In this document: positions 43,061-54,059 of the stretch, piece by piece
Position numbering within the stretch: position 1 is the stretch's first letter
Layout: the number at the start of each line of letters is the position of its first letter
DNA from: Margaritifera margaritifera
Lineage: Eukaryota; Mollusca; Bivalvia; Unionida; Margaritiferidae
Length of the DNA stretch: 64,000 nt
Reading direction: 5' to 3'
Assembly (NCBI GenBank): GCA_029931535.1
Contig: JAQPZY010001448.1
Span: forward strand, 1,736,001 to 1,800,000
Position numbers and translations under genes: made by a program
The notes under the pieces: generated by a model
What the model saw: only the letters and a program-made list of their open reading frames with translations
Database searches by the model: none
Told to the model about the DNA's origin: nothing

Positions 43061-43129
43061 GGAGGATCACATTTTATGAAAGATTTAAGTATTGAGGATT
43101 TAGAAAACAGATATCCGTGAGTTTTATGG

Positions 43130-43345
43130 TATATTAAATAGACTTAAGCATAGAAAAAACTGCATAACCTACGCAAAGCACAACGCTACCTACTGCTCCT
43201 ATTTCCACCATAACGGATGGATTTTTCGGGATAGATTAAATAGACCTAGAGGCACAAAAGAAACGGAATAACCTGTGGAAAGCACAACACAACCTACTGG
43301 TCCTGATTCTACCATAACGGATAAATTTTAGGACAGATTAAATTG
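43130..43345 (+). repeat. Direct duplication of about 115 bp
   Basis: Two diverged copies carry GATTAAATAGACCTAGA-type starts and CTACC(A/T)ACTG(C/G)TCC...ACCATAACGGAT blocks. Translated, both give a Thr/Ser/Pro-rich segment ending DRLN, interrupted by stops. Confidence 0.55.
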
Positions 43346-44405
43346 GCTTGAAAGTACTTGATATATTATAATGATATCCTTAGAATGTCACGATACAAAA
43401 ATATAGTCATTAATTCTTTTTGGGGAAAAGGGTTACAGTAGTTACTTACATTCCTTGAATTTTCTTCTAATAACTGCATGAACACAAACTACATTATGAA
43501 GTTCCTTTTTTTGGTGGCTTTTCGTTTGGATTAAGGGTGTTACGAAAATGAGACTTTTAGCTTTAAGGTGTTTTATTTTTTTTCATACAAATCGGTTCTT
43601 GGAAAAAAGCGTTTTAAGAAAGTGTCTAGTATTTTTATACTCTGTACATACATTTCATCAGTCTTGTGATGAGTTTTCGTTAAATATTATCACAAATGAT
43701 TGGATATTTGTTGCATTTGAGAAAAAAACACAGTGATGATGTTATCCTAATTGAGGCAAGGAGCGCCTTGGTACTCGTCCAATGAAATTCAATATTGAAC
43801 AAGACACTGCCAAATTATCTCTTAGTATTGTATCCTGGATTCGGCTTCCTTTGAAATTGTGTGCTCTTTCTGCATCATCCAAAGTTATAAAATATTGTAC
43901 ATGAAGTATTGGATAATTTCCTATTTTGGAAAGTTAGTTACGATTATTCAGCTACGATAGCAGCTGAGTCTTAAATGGTTTTGAATTCTGCACATGGGGA
44001 AATTATTTACTGTGATCCCATTCTGTTGTTCAATGGTTTTATCATGATTGAATTTCTATTTGTTTTTTGCTGTAAACATCTACAAGTCATCTCGCCATCT
44101 ACATTTTTATAAACACCAATAGCTTTAATTTATTCATTTGTATTGTCAATTTGAATCAGATGATCGCCATTTAAATATATGTAGATTAAAATAGATTTTA
44201 TCATTCAATATTTTTTCGATTTTACAAAAATAGGTTTATTTAAAAAAGAGAAATTTTAAAATAACGCTTTAAGACTTTGCACTGGCACTTTATAATGTTT
44301 AGTTTATTTTAAGATCACATAACCGAGTTGTAACTAACTGTGCATGGTTAATGTACAGGATATTTATACCCTGCACGCTGATACAGCATTGTAATTTATT
44401 GGAGG
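43346..44405. other. No gene recognised
   Basis: AT-rich. A 62-codon frame at 43548-43736 starts with ATG but has no domain I know. Confidence 0.4.
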
Positions 44406-44592
44406 GTCGGCCGTGTTCTAGTGGTTACATGCTCACCTTTGGATCGAATGGTCGTGGGTTCGATTTCCGAAATCGACCCAGAATTTCACCTCCATACATC
44501 ATAAGCACCATTCATCCTCATAATCGACGACTGTTCATGACTGAAATAATGTCGATTTGCTGTAAAACCCAAATCTATCCATCAGTTAATTT
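44406..44592 (+). mobile_element. tRNA-derived SINE, copy 1
   Basis: A tRNA-like head with TCTAGTGGTTACATG (A-box region) and GTGGGTTCGATTTCC (B box) is followed by a body and the tail GACTGAAATAATGTCGATTT, then GTAAAACCCAAATC. The same tail ends the minus-strand copy at 50 kb, which identifies a family. Confidence 0.82.
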
Positions 44593-44886
44593 AACTGGCT
44601 CTGATTGAAAACATATATATTGCATTGCGACATGCGAGATTTGATTAATCCGTACACTCGACCTTCAGTCACGTGCGGGTTAAATCTATTACCTTTGAAA
44701 GCAATGCAATATACTGCTTATATCATAACAAGGAGATTTTTCCTTTAATGTTGATAAACAATCAGCAATCAGATAACTATGCAGTAATTTACTGTACACG
44801 GTATTGTTGTTAGAGCACGCCATACAATGCATTGCGTCACCTTCGATCTCGTGCAGGTTAAATCAAATTCCCTATGAAATCAATAC

Positions 44887-44888
<2 letters not shown>

Positions 44889-44972
<84 letters not shown>
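44889..44972. repeat. (TA)n microsatellite
   Basis: About 42 TA units. Confidence 0.98.
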
Positions 44973-44974
<2 letters not shown>

Positions 44975-45039
44975 CTTGTATCATAGCTTTGGTACTTCTT
45001 TTTCCTTGATGTTGGTTCACGTTAATCATATAACCGATC

Positions 45040-45420
45040 TTTGAATAACGGTATAGGGTAACTATGCACGGTATCAATGTGAATAACTGTACAGGGTAAC
45101 TATGCACCGTATTAATGTGAATAACTGTACTGGGTAACTATGCACGGTATTAATGTGAATAACTGTACAAGGTAACTATGCACGGTATTAATGTGAATAA
45201 CTGTACAGGGTAACTATACACGGTATTAATGTGAATAACTGTACAGGGTAACTATACACGGTATTAATGTGAATAACTGTACAGGGTAACTATGCACGGT
45301 ATTAATGTGAATAACTGTAGAGGGTAACTATGCACGGTATTAATGTGAATAACTGTACAGAGTAACTATGCACGGTATTAATATGAATAACTGTACAGGG
45401 TAACTATGCACGGTATTAAT
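45040..45420. repeat. 38-bp minisatellite, about 10 copies
   Basis: Unit AATAACTGTACAGGGTAACT plus ATGCACGGTATTAATGTG; a few substitutions. Confidence 0.93.
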
Positions 45421-45714
45421 ACCGCTATTACAAGATTTTCATTGACTCTGATACAAAATATATAGTTTCGGTCTCGTGCATGTTAAATCCAAAGTATATT
45501 ACGTATTGTATAGAGAGCTACGAGGTAAACTCTTAAAATATTCACTGAATACTCTAAAAACATTAAAGGGTTTACTTACATAATCCTTCTTCTATGAGAA
45601 CATCAAAATAAATGGAACACAATCTGAATTGTTTTATGAAGCTAAGAGTGTAAGGTAAGCATTTTACAAATTATTCTAATGAGTTTGTACTCAAGCAACT
45701 ATATTAATATTACG

Positions 45715-46083
45715 TTACATGAACATTAGTATAATTGTTTCTTTTTCAAAGGTATTCGTTTGAACATCAGCGATATCTACTCGGTTTCTTTGTGTCCCTT
45801 CATTTTTTTCTTCAAACTCCTCCCAGTCACATACCAGATTAAACACATTTGGATCAATCTGTTCGGATACATTTGAAAGGCATGCAATGTTACACGCTCT
45901 GTCTGTGAATTCCTTAACATAAATGGTTTCTATTCCCTCAAGTTCGTTTTTAAAACTGCGTCTCTTCGATTGTTTGCTAGACAAGATGATGATAACTCCT
46001 CTGAAAAGTATTTTAAAAATTTTAAGGGGACAAAATTCTTTATGAATATGTAAGGTTACGAGAATACACGGTTTCCTGGACAT
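45715..46083 (-). pseudogene. Distal frame downstream of OTU remnant
   Basis: A 122-codon minus-strand frame, acidic towards its end (VCDWEEFEEKNEGT). It starts inside the end of the OTU remnant and keeps the same direction, so it is probably the C-terminal part of the same transposon protein. The first quarter reads like a random extension. No domain recognised. Confidence 0.4.
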
Positions 46084-46563
46084 CTAATACTGGCTCAAAA
46101 TGATCGTGCAAATGTTCAATGAAGATTGCAAAAATATGACTACTGACAGGTACCCAATGGGTTATACGGTATCCATGCATGTGTAGTCTTTCCGCCAACC
46201 TCTCCCTGCTCACAAAACACGTACACTGACGTGTCTGTAAGTGTAGCGAATAACAGCATTGCCAATTCTGCCCCCCCCCCCGTACCGCCTTCATTCATCT
46301 TTTCACTGCTTGATATATTTGTTCATTGGTTGAGATTCCACACGTTCAAAAGGGATATTGTTTCTTTCCATGAAATTTACAAGAAGATGATATGACAGAA
46401 AGTAACTTAATGTTCTGAAAAGACAGTTGCCGTCCCTTCTCATTTTTGTCGTCTTTGTCGGCATTGCATATCGTTTCGTTGTACGGGAAACACCCATTTC
46501 CTTATGGTTGTTTTTAACAGTCTGATGAAATAGTTTTGAGTTATCACTCTGCGAATGTTCCAT
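46040..46563 (-). pseudogene. OTU-type cysteine protease remnant
   Basis: The minus-strand frame 46563-46303 holds MRRDGNCLFRTLSYFL, the catalytic Asp/Cys signature of OTU deubiquitinases (DGNCLFR, Cys in the nucleophile position). After a stop near 46300 the next frame (46294-46040) continues with RERLAERLHMHGY, as expected further along the domain. The catalytic His region is not convincing. Together with the integrase just upstream on the same strand this points to a mobile element, not a host deubiquitinase. Confidence 0.72.
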
Positions 46564-46769
46564 TGTTTCTTATCGAGGTGATTGTAAACGATCCAGTCCA
46601 ATTAGCCGTCAACTTGCCCCCCTTCCGTGTTGCTTTTCTTGAATTGTGTAATGGCGTGTTGTTGTTGTTTTTTTTTTTTGTTTTTTTCTAGATGCATGCT
46701 CGCTCGTTCTATAGGCAAACGAAATAGGTGGCAATAGCTTATCACAGTATTGGATTGGTCATTTACATA

Positions 46770-47153
46770 CTACGCAATCATGCCACACAAGGTTTTGTTG
46801 TATCTTTGAGTTTGACCTCTAGTATGTGGATGGTAAGAAGACGCAATTCGATAATCAATTCGCATTTTGATGCAAAACAAATCATTTAGTCTGTTACAGA
46901 ATTCTCTTTTTTGGTCAGTAATGAGTATATTTGGGACGCCGTGGGTGCAAATGAATTTAGTCAACACATCGAGCACTGTAATTGCAGATTTATCAGGAAT
47001 TCCCTCAGCTTGTACCCATTTTGTCAAATAGTCCGTGAAAACCAGGATGTATGTTTCATGAAAATATATTGTAAGATACCAAAATAAATGTGACAAAAGA
47101 GACTTGAACTTCATCTGTACAATTTTAAGAAAAAACACTTGACCGTAATGCAA
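46770..47153 (-). pseudogene. Retroviral-type (rve) integrase core, broken
   Basis: The minus-strand frame contains VFTDYLTKW (first catalytic Asp), NILITDQKREF (second Asp) and YHPHTRGQTQRYNKTL. In intact integrases the last motif carries a catalytic Glu where this sequence has Gln, so the DDE triad is incomplete. The N-terminal zinc domain is not visible and the first 40 residues look non-homologous. It is Gypsy/Ginger-like in style. With the OTU remnant 200 bp downstream, a Ginger-type DNA transposon is the likeliest source. Confidence 0.75.
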
Positions 47154-48264
47154 TATTATCTGCTAGTTTGATTCAAATATGCCCCTTTTATTAATCTTTT
47201 CGCAATTATGGTGTGATGATATCTAGAGATCTAATTTTAAAACACGAATGTCCCACTGATGACATATTTTGAAGACACATAAGGCAGGTGCGATTGAGTG
47301 CTTCCAAAATTAGAAGACGAGATCACTTCCGTCTTCCAGTTGTTCGAGTGAACAACTCTTCTAGAGGATTTTGAAGAACTTTCAAAAATCAAACAGAAGC
47401 AGGTAGACGAATAAAGCTTGTCCGACTAAAAATGGCTTCAATCAGTTAAACCGATGGTGGCAACTGCCAAAAATGTGTAATTTGAGGATATGCGTTAGTT
47501 TTATTTGTAAACAAATTAATTTAGAAATTATTTTCCTACATTTCTGATAACAAAAATCTTACTTTTTTCACTGTTATTTTCATTCAACAACATAATTTTG
47601 TTAACAGATTGCGAGAAATACACTTGGTAACTCCAGGGTTAATATAATAATGTCTTATACTGACCCTAGTAACCTTAATAAAAATACATTTGATTTTGAA
47701 AAACGTTGAAAAGTGACCACCGCGATAATGTTCAACGTTGAAAAAGGGAGCCGGGTAACATCCAGATACAGGTGTGCAGACTGGCAAAGAGGTATCATTA
47801 CGTATCATATGTATGCGTAAATACCACCATCTTCGGTTAATGGCCATAAAATCAGTAACGTTCCCGTTAAGACTGGTTAAGAGGAAATGCGTTTAAATTT
47901 GCTTAGTGTCCATATAAAAGGTTAAATCGGTTAATACGTCGGTGTAAGTCATTTATTCACAATTCTGTAGAGGGTTTTGTTCATTTATCCACGTCAAATC
48001 AACCTTGATAACGTAACTTTTTAATCGAAACTGAATTTATTCAGTCTGTGTGTCAATACAGATTTTACTAGATCTGAAATAAAGCTTTGTTTTCCGAACA
48101 TAGGCTCAAACTTATGGCGAAATTCAATTTGTTTAGTTTTGAATTTGACTTTTAAACATAATTATAACATAAATCTTAGAAAGTGATCAGTTAAGGAATA
48201 CTGGCTTTGTTCCTTCACGCAATTTAAAAAAAAAAACAATTTATAAAGTTCCCCCAATGAACGA
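47154..48264. other. No gene recognised
   Basis: An 87-codon minus frame (47584-47847) has no recognisable domain. Confidence 0.4.
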
Positions 48265-48425
48265 GGCTACGGTCAGTACGTGCTGAATACGGGTAGGCTA
48301 CGGTCAGTACGTGCTGAATACGAGTAGGCTACGGTCAGTACGTGCTGAATACGGGTAGGCTACGGTCAGTACGTGCTGAATACGAGTAGGCTACGGTCAG
48401 TACGTGCTGAATACGGGTAGGCGAC
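48265..48425. repeat. 31-bp minisatellite, 5 copies
   Basis: Unit GGCTACGGTCAGTACGTGCT plus GAATACGGGTA; GGGTA and GAGTA variants alternate. Confidence 0.93.
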
Positions 48426-48879
48426 GGTTTAATATAGGTCAAGGCCACGCTTAAAGAATTCCCATTCCTCACTAGTAGACGATAACGCGTTGATCAACCA
48501 GGATATGAGTAGATCGTATGGGGTTCGAGAATGCGGTTAAAGTAACCTAAGGAAACGCATTTGTCAGATTTATTTTGAGATATGTATATGGATTTGAACA
48601 AGAACTAAGTCCAAACCAAATTTAGTAGCTATGTAATGACAAGCTAGGTGTTACTGGCTTATATTATGATATATGGAGGGAAAGTTTCTTAGAGTCGGAC
48701 AAACTACCACTGTGAAAGATATCTTGCAAGAAAATGGCTGCGAATGAAAACAGTTTCACTGCATAATTATGCATGTTTTTTAAATGCTTTTCACACCCAT
48801 AGCTGTGATTTGTTAAATGTTTATCAGACAACAAACGTTACAGTCTTCATTTATTTTCATTTCATTTATGAAATAGTAC

Positions 48880-48985
48880 CTAGTGAGTGAGTAAGTGTTT
48901 ACCGTCCCACCAACATAGAAAGGTTATACGGCCACGAATACCTCGGTTTAAAGTCTCATCCGAAAGATTGGAGGAGCGAGGAGTA
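48880..48985 (+). repeat. Possible interspersed-repeat fragment
   Basis: GTGAGTGAGTAAGTGTTTAC followed by CGTCCCACCAACATAGAAAG looks like a short interspersed repeat. No second copy is seen in this window. Confidence 0.3.
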
Positions 48986-49022
48986 CGTAGTAAATGTTAA
49001 CTAAATAATCACAGCATTACCA

Positions 49023-49150
49023 CCAAATTGATATGATCACACCAAATTGATATGATCACACCAAATCTCTATGATCACACCAAACCGCTATGATCACACC
49101 AAACTGCTATGATCACACCAAATCGCTATGATCACACCAAATCGCTATGC
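49023..49150. repeat. 19-bp minisatellite, about 7 copies
   Basis: Unit CACCAAATCGCTATGATCA with ATTGATA and CCGCTA variants. Confidence 0.9.
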
Positions 49151-49210
49151 AAGGGCGTGTCAAATTTGACAATATTTCATATTTGTTTGAAGAAAAAAAA
49201 TGACATTTGT

Positions 49211-49257
49211 AGGGCTCGAACCAGTGAGCCTTATCCACTGCGCCACACAGGCTTCTT
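49211..49257 (-). mobile_element. tRNA-like (SINE head) fragment
   Basis: On the minus strand GAAGCCTGTGTGGCGCAGTG plus GATAAGG gives an A box, and GGTTCGAGCCC a B box. They lie too close for a whole tRNA, so the anticodon arm is deleted. Confidence 0.6.
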
Positions 49258-49527
49258 GGTTTACTTATTGAGAAGTAATACATGTAATTATATATCTTTT
49301 GTTCGTTTACAATTTTACTCTTAGAAATATTATGAATGTCTAAAACATATCAGACTGATTTCGATTTGATTTGACAAACTGTTAATCATGAAATATTCCC
49401 GTCAGAACACGCATTTCCTAATACACATGCATTCAAACCTTTTGAGCAAAATGCACTTAAATTTGTTTTTCAATTTGAAATAAATTCTGAATTGTAATAT
49501 TACTTTTAAAAAAATAATAAAATCGTG

Positions 49528-49588
49528 AAAGCCCCAATGGTAGAGTGCCAGACTTGTAATCCAGAGGTTCGGGTTCTTTTCCCAGACA
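49528..49588 (+). pseudogene. tRNA-Thr(UGU)-like pseudogene or SINE head
   Basis: AATGGTAGAGTGCCAGACTT then GTAATCCAGAGG and GGTTCGGGTTC resemble the D arm, anticodon arm (loop CTTGTAA, anticodon TGT) and T arm of tRNA-Thr. The D arm is short and stems are mispaired, so it is not a working tRNA. Confidence 0.6.
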
Positions 49589-50053
49589 GACCAATTATTT
49601 TATTCTTCAAATAGTAATGATATTTACATGTTATTAAGTGTGTATCGAGGTGAAAAGTGAAGTCAGCGGAACAAAAGTGTGCCTTATATACGGATAAAAC
49701 CACCCCAAACTATGAATACAATTACATTACTATTACTACGTCGGTAACTGGTACTACTAAAGATTCAATGTCAGCTTTAAATCGCTGAACACACTCGTTT
49801 AAAAAGTGCAGTATTGTGATTTTTATCATGGATTGAAGTTATTCATTATTATTTTAGCCAGTTTAAAAATGAAAGTTTGAAATTGTGACCTGGATCAAAT
49901 TCTTATGAAAACTATGTACGTGTAGTTATTACCTCCTTTTATTGATTTTTGAATGTAGTAACATGGATAATATTAAAACCACTGATATATCTATGTTCAA
50001 ACCATAAAATATCTTCATTAGGACTATAGTTTAATTTTTTTAGATGTCAAAAA

Positions 50054-50255
50054 ACTGGATGGATACATGGATTTGGATTTTACGGTCAATCGACAGTATT
50101 TCGGTCATTTACAGCGGTGATGATGATACATGATTGGTGCTCAGGAAACAGGGGCAGTGAAACTCTGTGACAAGTTTCGGTTCTACTGGAACTCGAATCC
50201 AAGACCTTCCAATCCAGAGGTGTGCACCTAAACCACAGCGCCACCGCCGCCGCCT
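50054..50255 (-). mobile_element. tRNA-derived SINE, copy 2
   Basis: The minus strand reads GGTGGCGCTGTGGTTTAGGT (A-box region), CTTGGATTCGAGTTCC (B box), a body, and the tail GACCGAAATACTGTCGATTG then CCGTAAAATCCAAATCC, matching the 44-kb copy. Confidence 0.82.
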
Positions 50256-53200
50256 TTAAAAAATGTAGACAGGTACATTAAAAAAGTTAAAAAGTTAGCG
50301 ATCCCGATGTCTATAAGTTGATAATTTGCTAATGTATCTGGACCGCCAATCCAATGATTGCAATTTTGGACTGATCACCGAAATAACTGCAGTGCAAGCC
50401 TCCAACGTCTCGTTGGTATTCCATAGCAAATGAGCCGCGATTGTTTTATTCCCTGCGCATTTTCTCTCATTCAAAGTGGTTTCTTTTACTTAGATGCCTG
50501 CCTGTATGTCTAATAGCATCTTTCTGAAATTTGCATATCCCTGAGGGTTCTAAATGAAAGCGGTGATTTTAAAGAAAATCAGAGCAAATGTGGATACAAA
50601 TAATAGTGAAAAAACGCGAATGCATTCAGCAAAATGGGACTTTCTTACATGTCACACAACCCCTTTCCCCGACTTAAGTTTTTTTTTTCCTTTGTGGGAA
50701 GAAATACTTTACTATTATGTAGGTGCTTGAACAGGTTAAATTCTATAAAAATTTGGATTAAGCCATAGACCATTTTTCTGGGGGTGGGGTGGAGGCTGCT
50801 GCGATTTTTCTTTGGACCAGATTTTTTTTTTCACGCGGTAGGTAAACCAGACTTTTTTTTTGGAGAACATTATTTAAATATATTGGAACACGGGTTTTTG
50901 TTTTTAAAAAAATCTCATTTATATTAAAACAATTTGTTACGAGAGTGGTACTTCCTGAAAGGCGGTATCATGCAACCAGTATCGCTAGTATCTTATATAA
51001 AAGCACATTATTATTACATAATATTTCACGAAATACCCTTCATCAAATGGTATATAACTCTAATTAATAAAATCAAACATAAAACAGTTTTTCTATTTTT
51101 TTACTTCATTCATCAGTACCGTACATACGCTGGGGCAGCTGCATAATTTTTTTTTCTTCTTTGTTACAGTAAATTACATTTTTCATTCAAAAAAATTAAA
51201 GCCTTATAAACTTTGTTCAGATAAATTTGCTTCATTTATAAAACTACGTAACGATTTTTTTTCCTTAAAGATTATTATGAAATCGTTCCGTTTTGACATG
51301 TACTGAAAATATTTTAGGGATGGATTTTTTCTGCCTCTGTTTTTTTTTATGTCTGCCTCGGTATTTTTCATGTCTGGCTACGGCCATGTTCATAACTGTC
51401 TTTTTGAGTATCTGAGTATCTTTTGTACTTAGATACATGATTCGATATTTGGAACATAAGTTTAAAAATAAACTTTTAGCATGTTTTCAGCGCCGTCCCT
51501 TTCCATATGCGAAGAATTGATATATACGACCGAGTGTTTTTCTGTAAATATTCGATGTGTTAACGTTTGACTATAAAAATGTCTTGATTCTTGTGTAAAA
51601 CAAAGGTTCAAATAGTGTTCAACAATAATGCTAACAATGTGGTACACATGGTGTCCACCTGGCTTCGCGCCTACACTAACTATAACTTCTTAGTGCTGAC
51701 AGGGGCGTAGCTAGAGTTTTTCTTGCATACACAGGACAAATATTTTTGCCACTGACGTATATAGTATTTTTGCTACAAGGGTCATTGAATGGTGAATGTG
51801 TGTGAGAAGGAAGGGTGTGTGTGCGTTGTGTGCAAATGTTAAATTTTACTATACTAATTAAAGGGGATACTTTTTGGCGGGTGGTGGTGTCAGTATTTAA
51901 GCGAGGTGGGAATTTGATATATCCAGATATATTTTTAGGCCAATCCTAAAAATGGGGTAAGTTTTAGTTTTAACAGTATTCAGTTCGATATTATGTACAA
52001 ACGAGATGAACAAAAGCAACAAAGTAATAATGTCAATATATGAATTAGATTGGAAAACATCCAGTCTTCAAATCAGTATTAAATATAAAATCGTGATGAC
52101 TCTAAACTTAGAAACCAGCGGTCCGTCGCATAAAAAGTCCAAGTGCAAAACAGCTTTTTGTCCATAATGCTATATTTAAAAGATGTTTTTCTTAAATTTT
52201 TTAAGTTCTCTCGAAAAGTTTTAATATATAAGAAAATAGCACATTTTTTTATATTAAAGGTTTTCTGAGAAATTATTGGAAATATAAAATTTGACTTCAG
52301 ATCAATATTGGTCCTAACATTTTCAATTAAACGGATACCTGCTCCTTTAATAAACAGAACTTAAATCTCAAAACTGTACGTACGTCTTATTGATACCAAG
52401 ATGGACGCCGTGCTCGGGAGAGTGGATGCTTTCCAATACTGTTCTATTTTCTTTTACTACTCGCAGACTTTGTGACAGAAGAAAACGTCATTCTTTGAAA
52501 CAGAAAATTTATTGCATTTTCTCCGGAAAGCTTTTCTCTTGCTTATCGACTTTCGTACATATTTTGGATATTCCTTTCTAACAAGATAATTCCTCGTTTC
52601 ATTAAGCGCTGACTGTTCTATGTTTGTACGCTTGATTTCGCCACATGCACGAAAGAAGGACCCACTCAATTGCTGCGTCTATTTTTTTAATACTTATTCA
52701 TGTCTTTGATGTCGCCGACAGTCACATTCCCGCCAAATGTCGCTAACATCAAAGACTTAAACACACATTTTTGACTTGCTCACAGAGACTTAACTGGATA
52801 AGCTTACTTTCAAAAAGTACCACGTGACCGTTTGATGAAGTAAAAAATATCGCCTAAATCACTGCGCCAAACTACGTTTTCATAATTCTTTAGAATGTTC
52901 CATATTTATGGATAAAAAGTAAAACTAATTAAAAATGATATTAATAAAACAGGCAGTATTAAGGAAATATGGTTTACACTTGAAAAAATGTCATAGTTCT
53001 AAAGGTAGTTGTAACCAACTTTTGTTAAAATCTTTACATCAAAAGTGTAACTAAGGCATTTTGATCACGTTATCAACATTGACTCTTTAAGGCTTTTACG
53101 CACAAAACCCACAATGCATTGCATAATCGTAGGAGCGTTTAGATAATTAAATAATATTATTTCATTAAAGGTTATTAATGCCCCTGCTTGAACACCAAGA

Positions 53201-53433
53201 ATTTGTCTCACATAAATGCATTTGTAAAGCAAACTCTCGTGTATGTGTCCCTCTGTGTGTGGGTGTAAGATTAAATCATGAATTGTTCAAATTAATAAAG
53301 AAGAAAGCACCAGAACTAGTGCAAATGCTATATTGCCTTATAAGTTTTTAAGTATGAAAGTATGTCATGGTCGGATAGTCAGGTCATCACTGAGTAGGTC
53401 TAAATGCATTGAATTTACAGTGGGAATCTTTAA
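50256..53433. other. No gene recognised
   Basis: AT-rich, with T-runs and a T/G-rich stretch at 50770-50900. Frames of 61-70 codons on both strands lack domains. An inverted pair TCTTTGATGTCGCCGACAGT / ATGTCGCTAACATCAAAGAC lies at 52700-52757 (about 14-bp arms). Confidence 0.4.
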
Positions 53434-54022
53434 ATGGAACAATTGGGAGAAGGTAATTATAACCCTAATCCTAAGGATACCAGACCGGTCACCTTTTTAA
53501 CGGTTACAAGTATCAACGTCACCAACACGTTGAAAATTGAGCCCCACGAGAACATCTTTCAACAGCGAGGGCAGGTTTCCACGAGTGAATCGCGTTCCGC
53601 GACACATTTTCAACGAGGTACACGATTCTTCGTCACACCTGAACTAGAGAAAAACAAATTGTCTGAAGAGTATTTATCATAACGGAAGAAGAAATTGTCC
53701 GAAGGAGAAAGAGTGATGAGAGGATATAAAGAGGCTATTAGAGTATATCGTGAAAACATGTTACAAAATAAACCAGAGAAAGTTCAAATGATGAGGTAGG
53801 TTTTAATTGAAATATAGAAAAAAATAAAAAATATTTACAAGTTCAACATTGACAAAAATTAAAAAAATTATAAGACATAGACTCCCCCTTGGAGAAACAC
53901 TAAAATTGTAATTCCAAGAAAAGGCTGTAACAATTGCTACTATATGTACAGCGATTGCAACAACAATACCAACAGTTGCTCTGTTTATTGCAAATTTGCT
54001 TATCAGGTCACGTCAAGCTACG
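53434..54022 (+). pseudogene. Unidentified gene remnant left of the RTE-like LINE
   Basis: An ATG at 53434 opens 82 codons (polar, FLTVTSINVTNTLKIEP, ending at TAA); broken charged, coiled-coil-like sequence follows to about 53800, then a hydrophobic stretch near 53931-54010 (TIATICTAIATTIPTVALF). The order charged then hydrophobic recalls the companion gene remnant at 29.8-30.1 kb. No enzymatic motif. The LINE begins just downstream and may have cut it. Confidence 0.35.
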
Positions 54023-54059
54023 CCTGCTACTGTAAGTAACATAATATAATACTAACTGT

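Noticed and set aside
46303..46563. Host OTU deubiquitinase gene
   Set aside because: Broken frame beside a broken integrase on the same strand, no introns or intact domain; a transposon origin fits better.
46770..47153. Integrase as part of the Polinton-like element
   Set aside because: Its motifs look Gypsy/Ginger-like and it lies about 16-18 kb from either polymerase remnant with an OTU gene beside it; a link is not excluded but not supported.
49528..49588. Working tRNA-Thr gene
   Set aside because: Short D arm and mismatched stems; tRNA-like SINE heads are frequent nearby.
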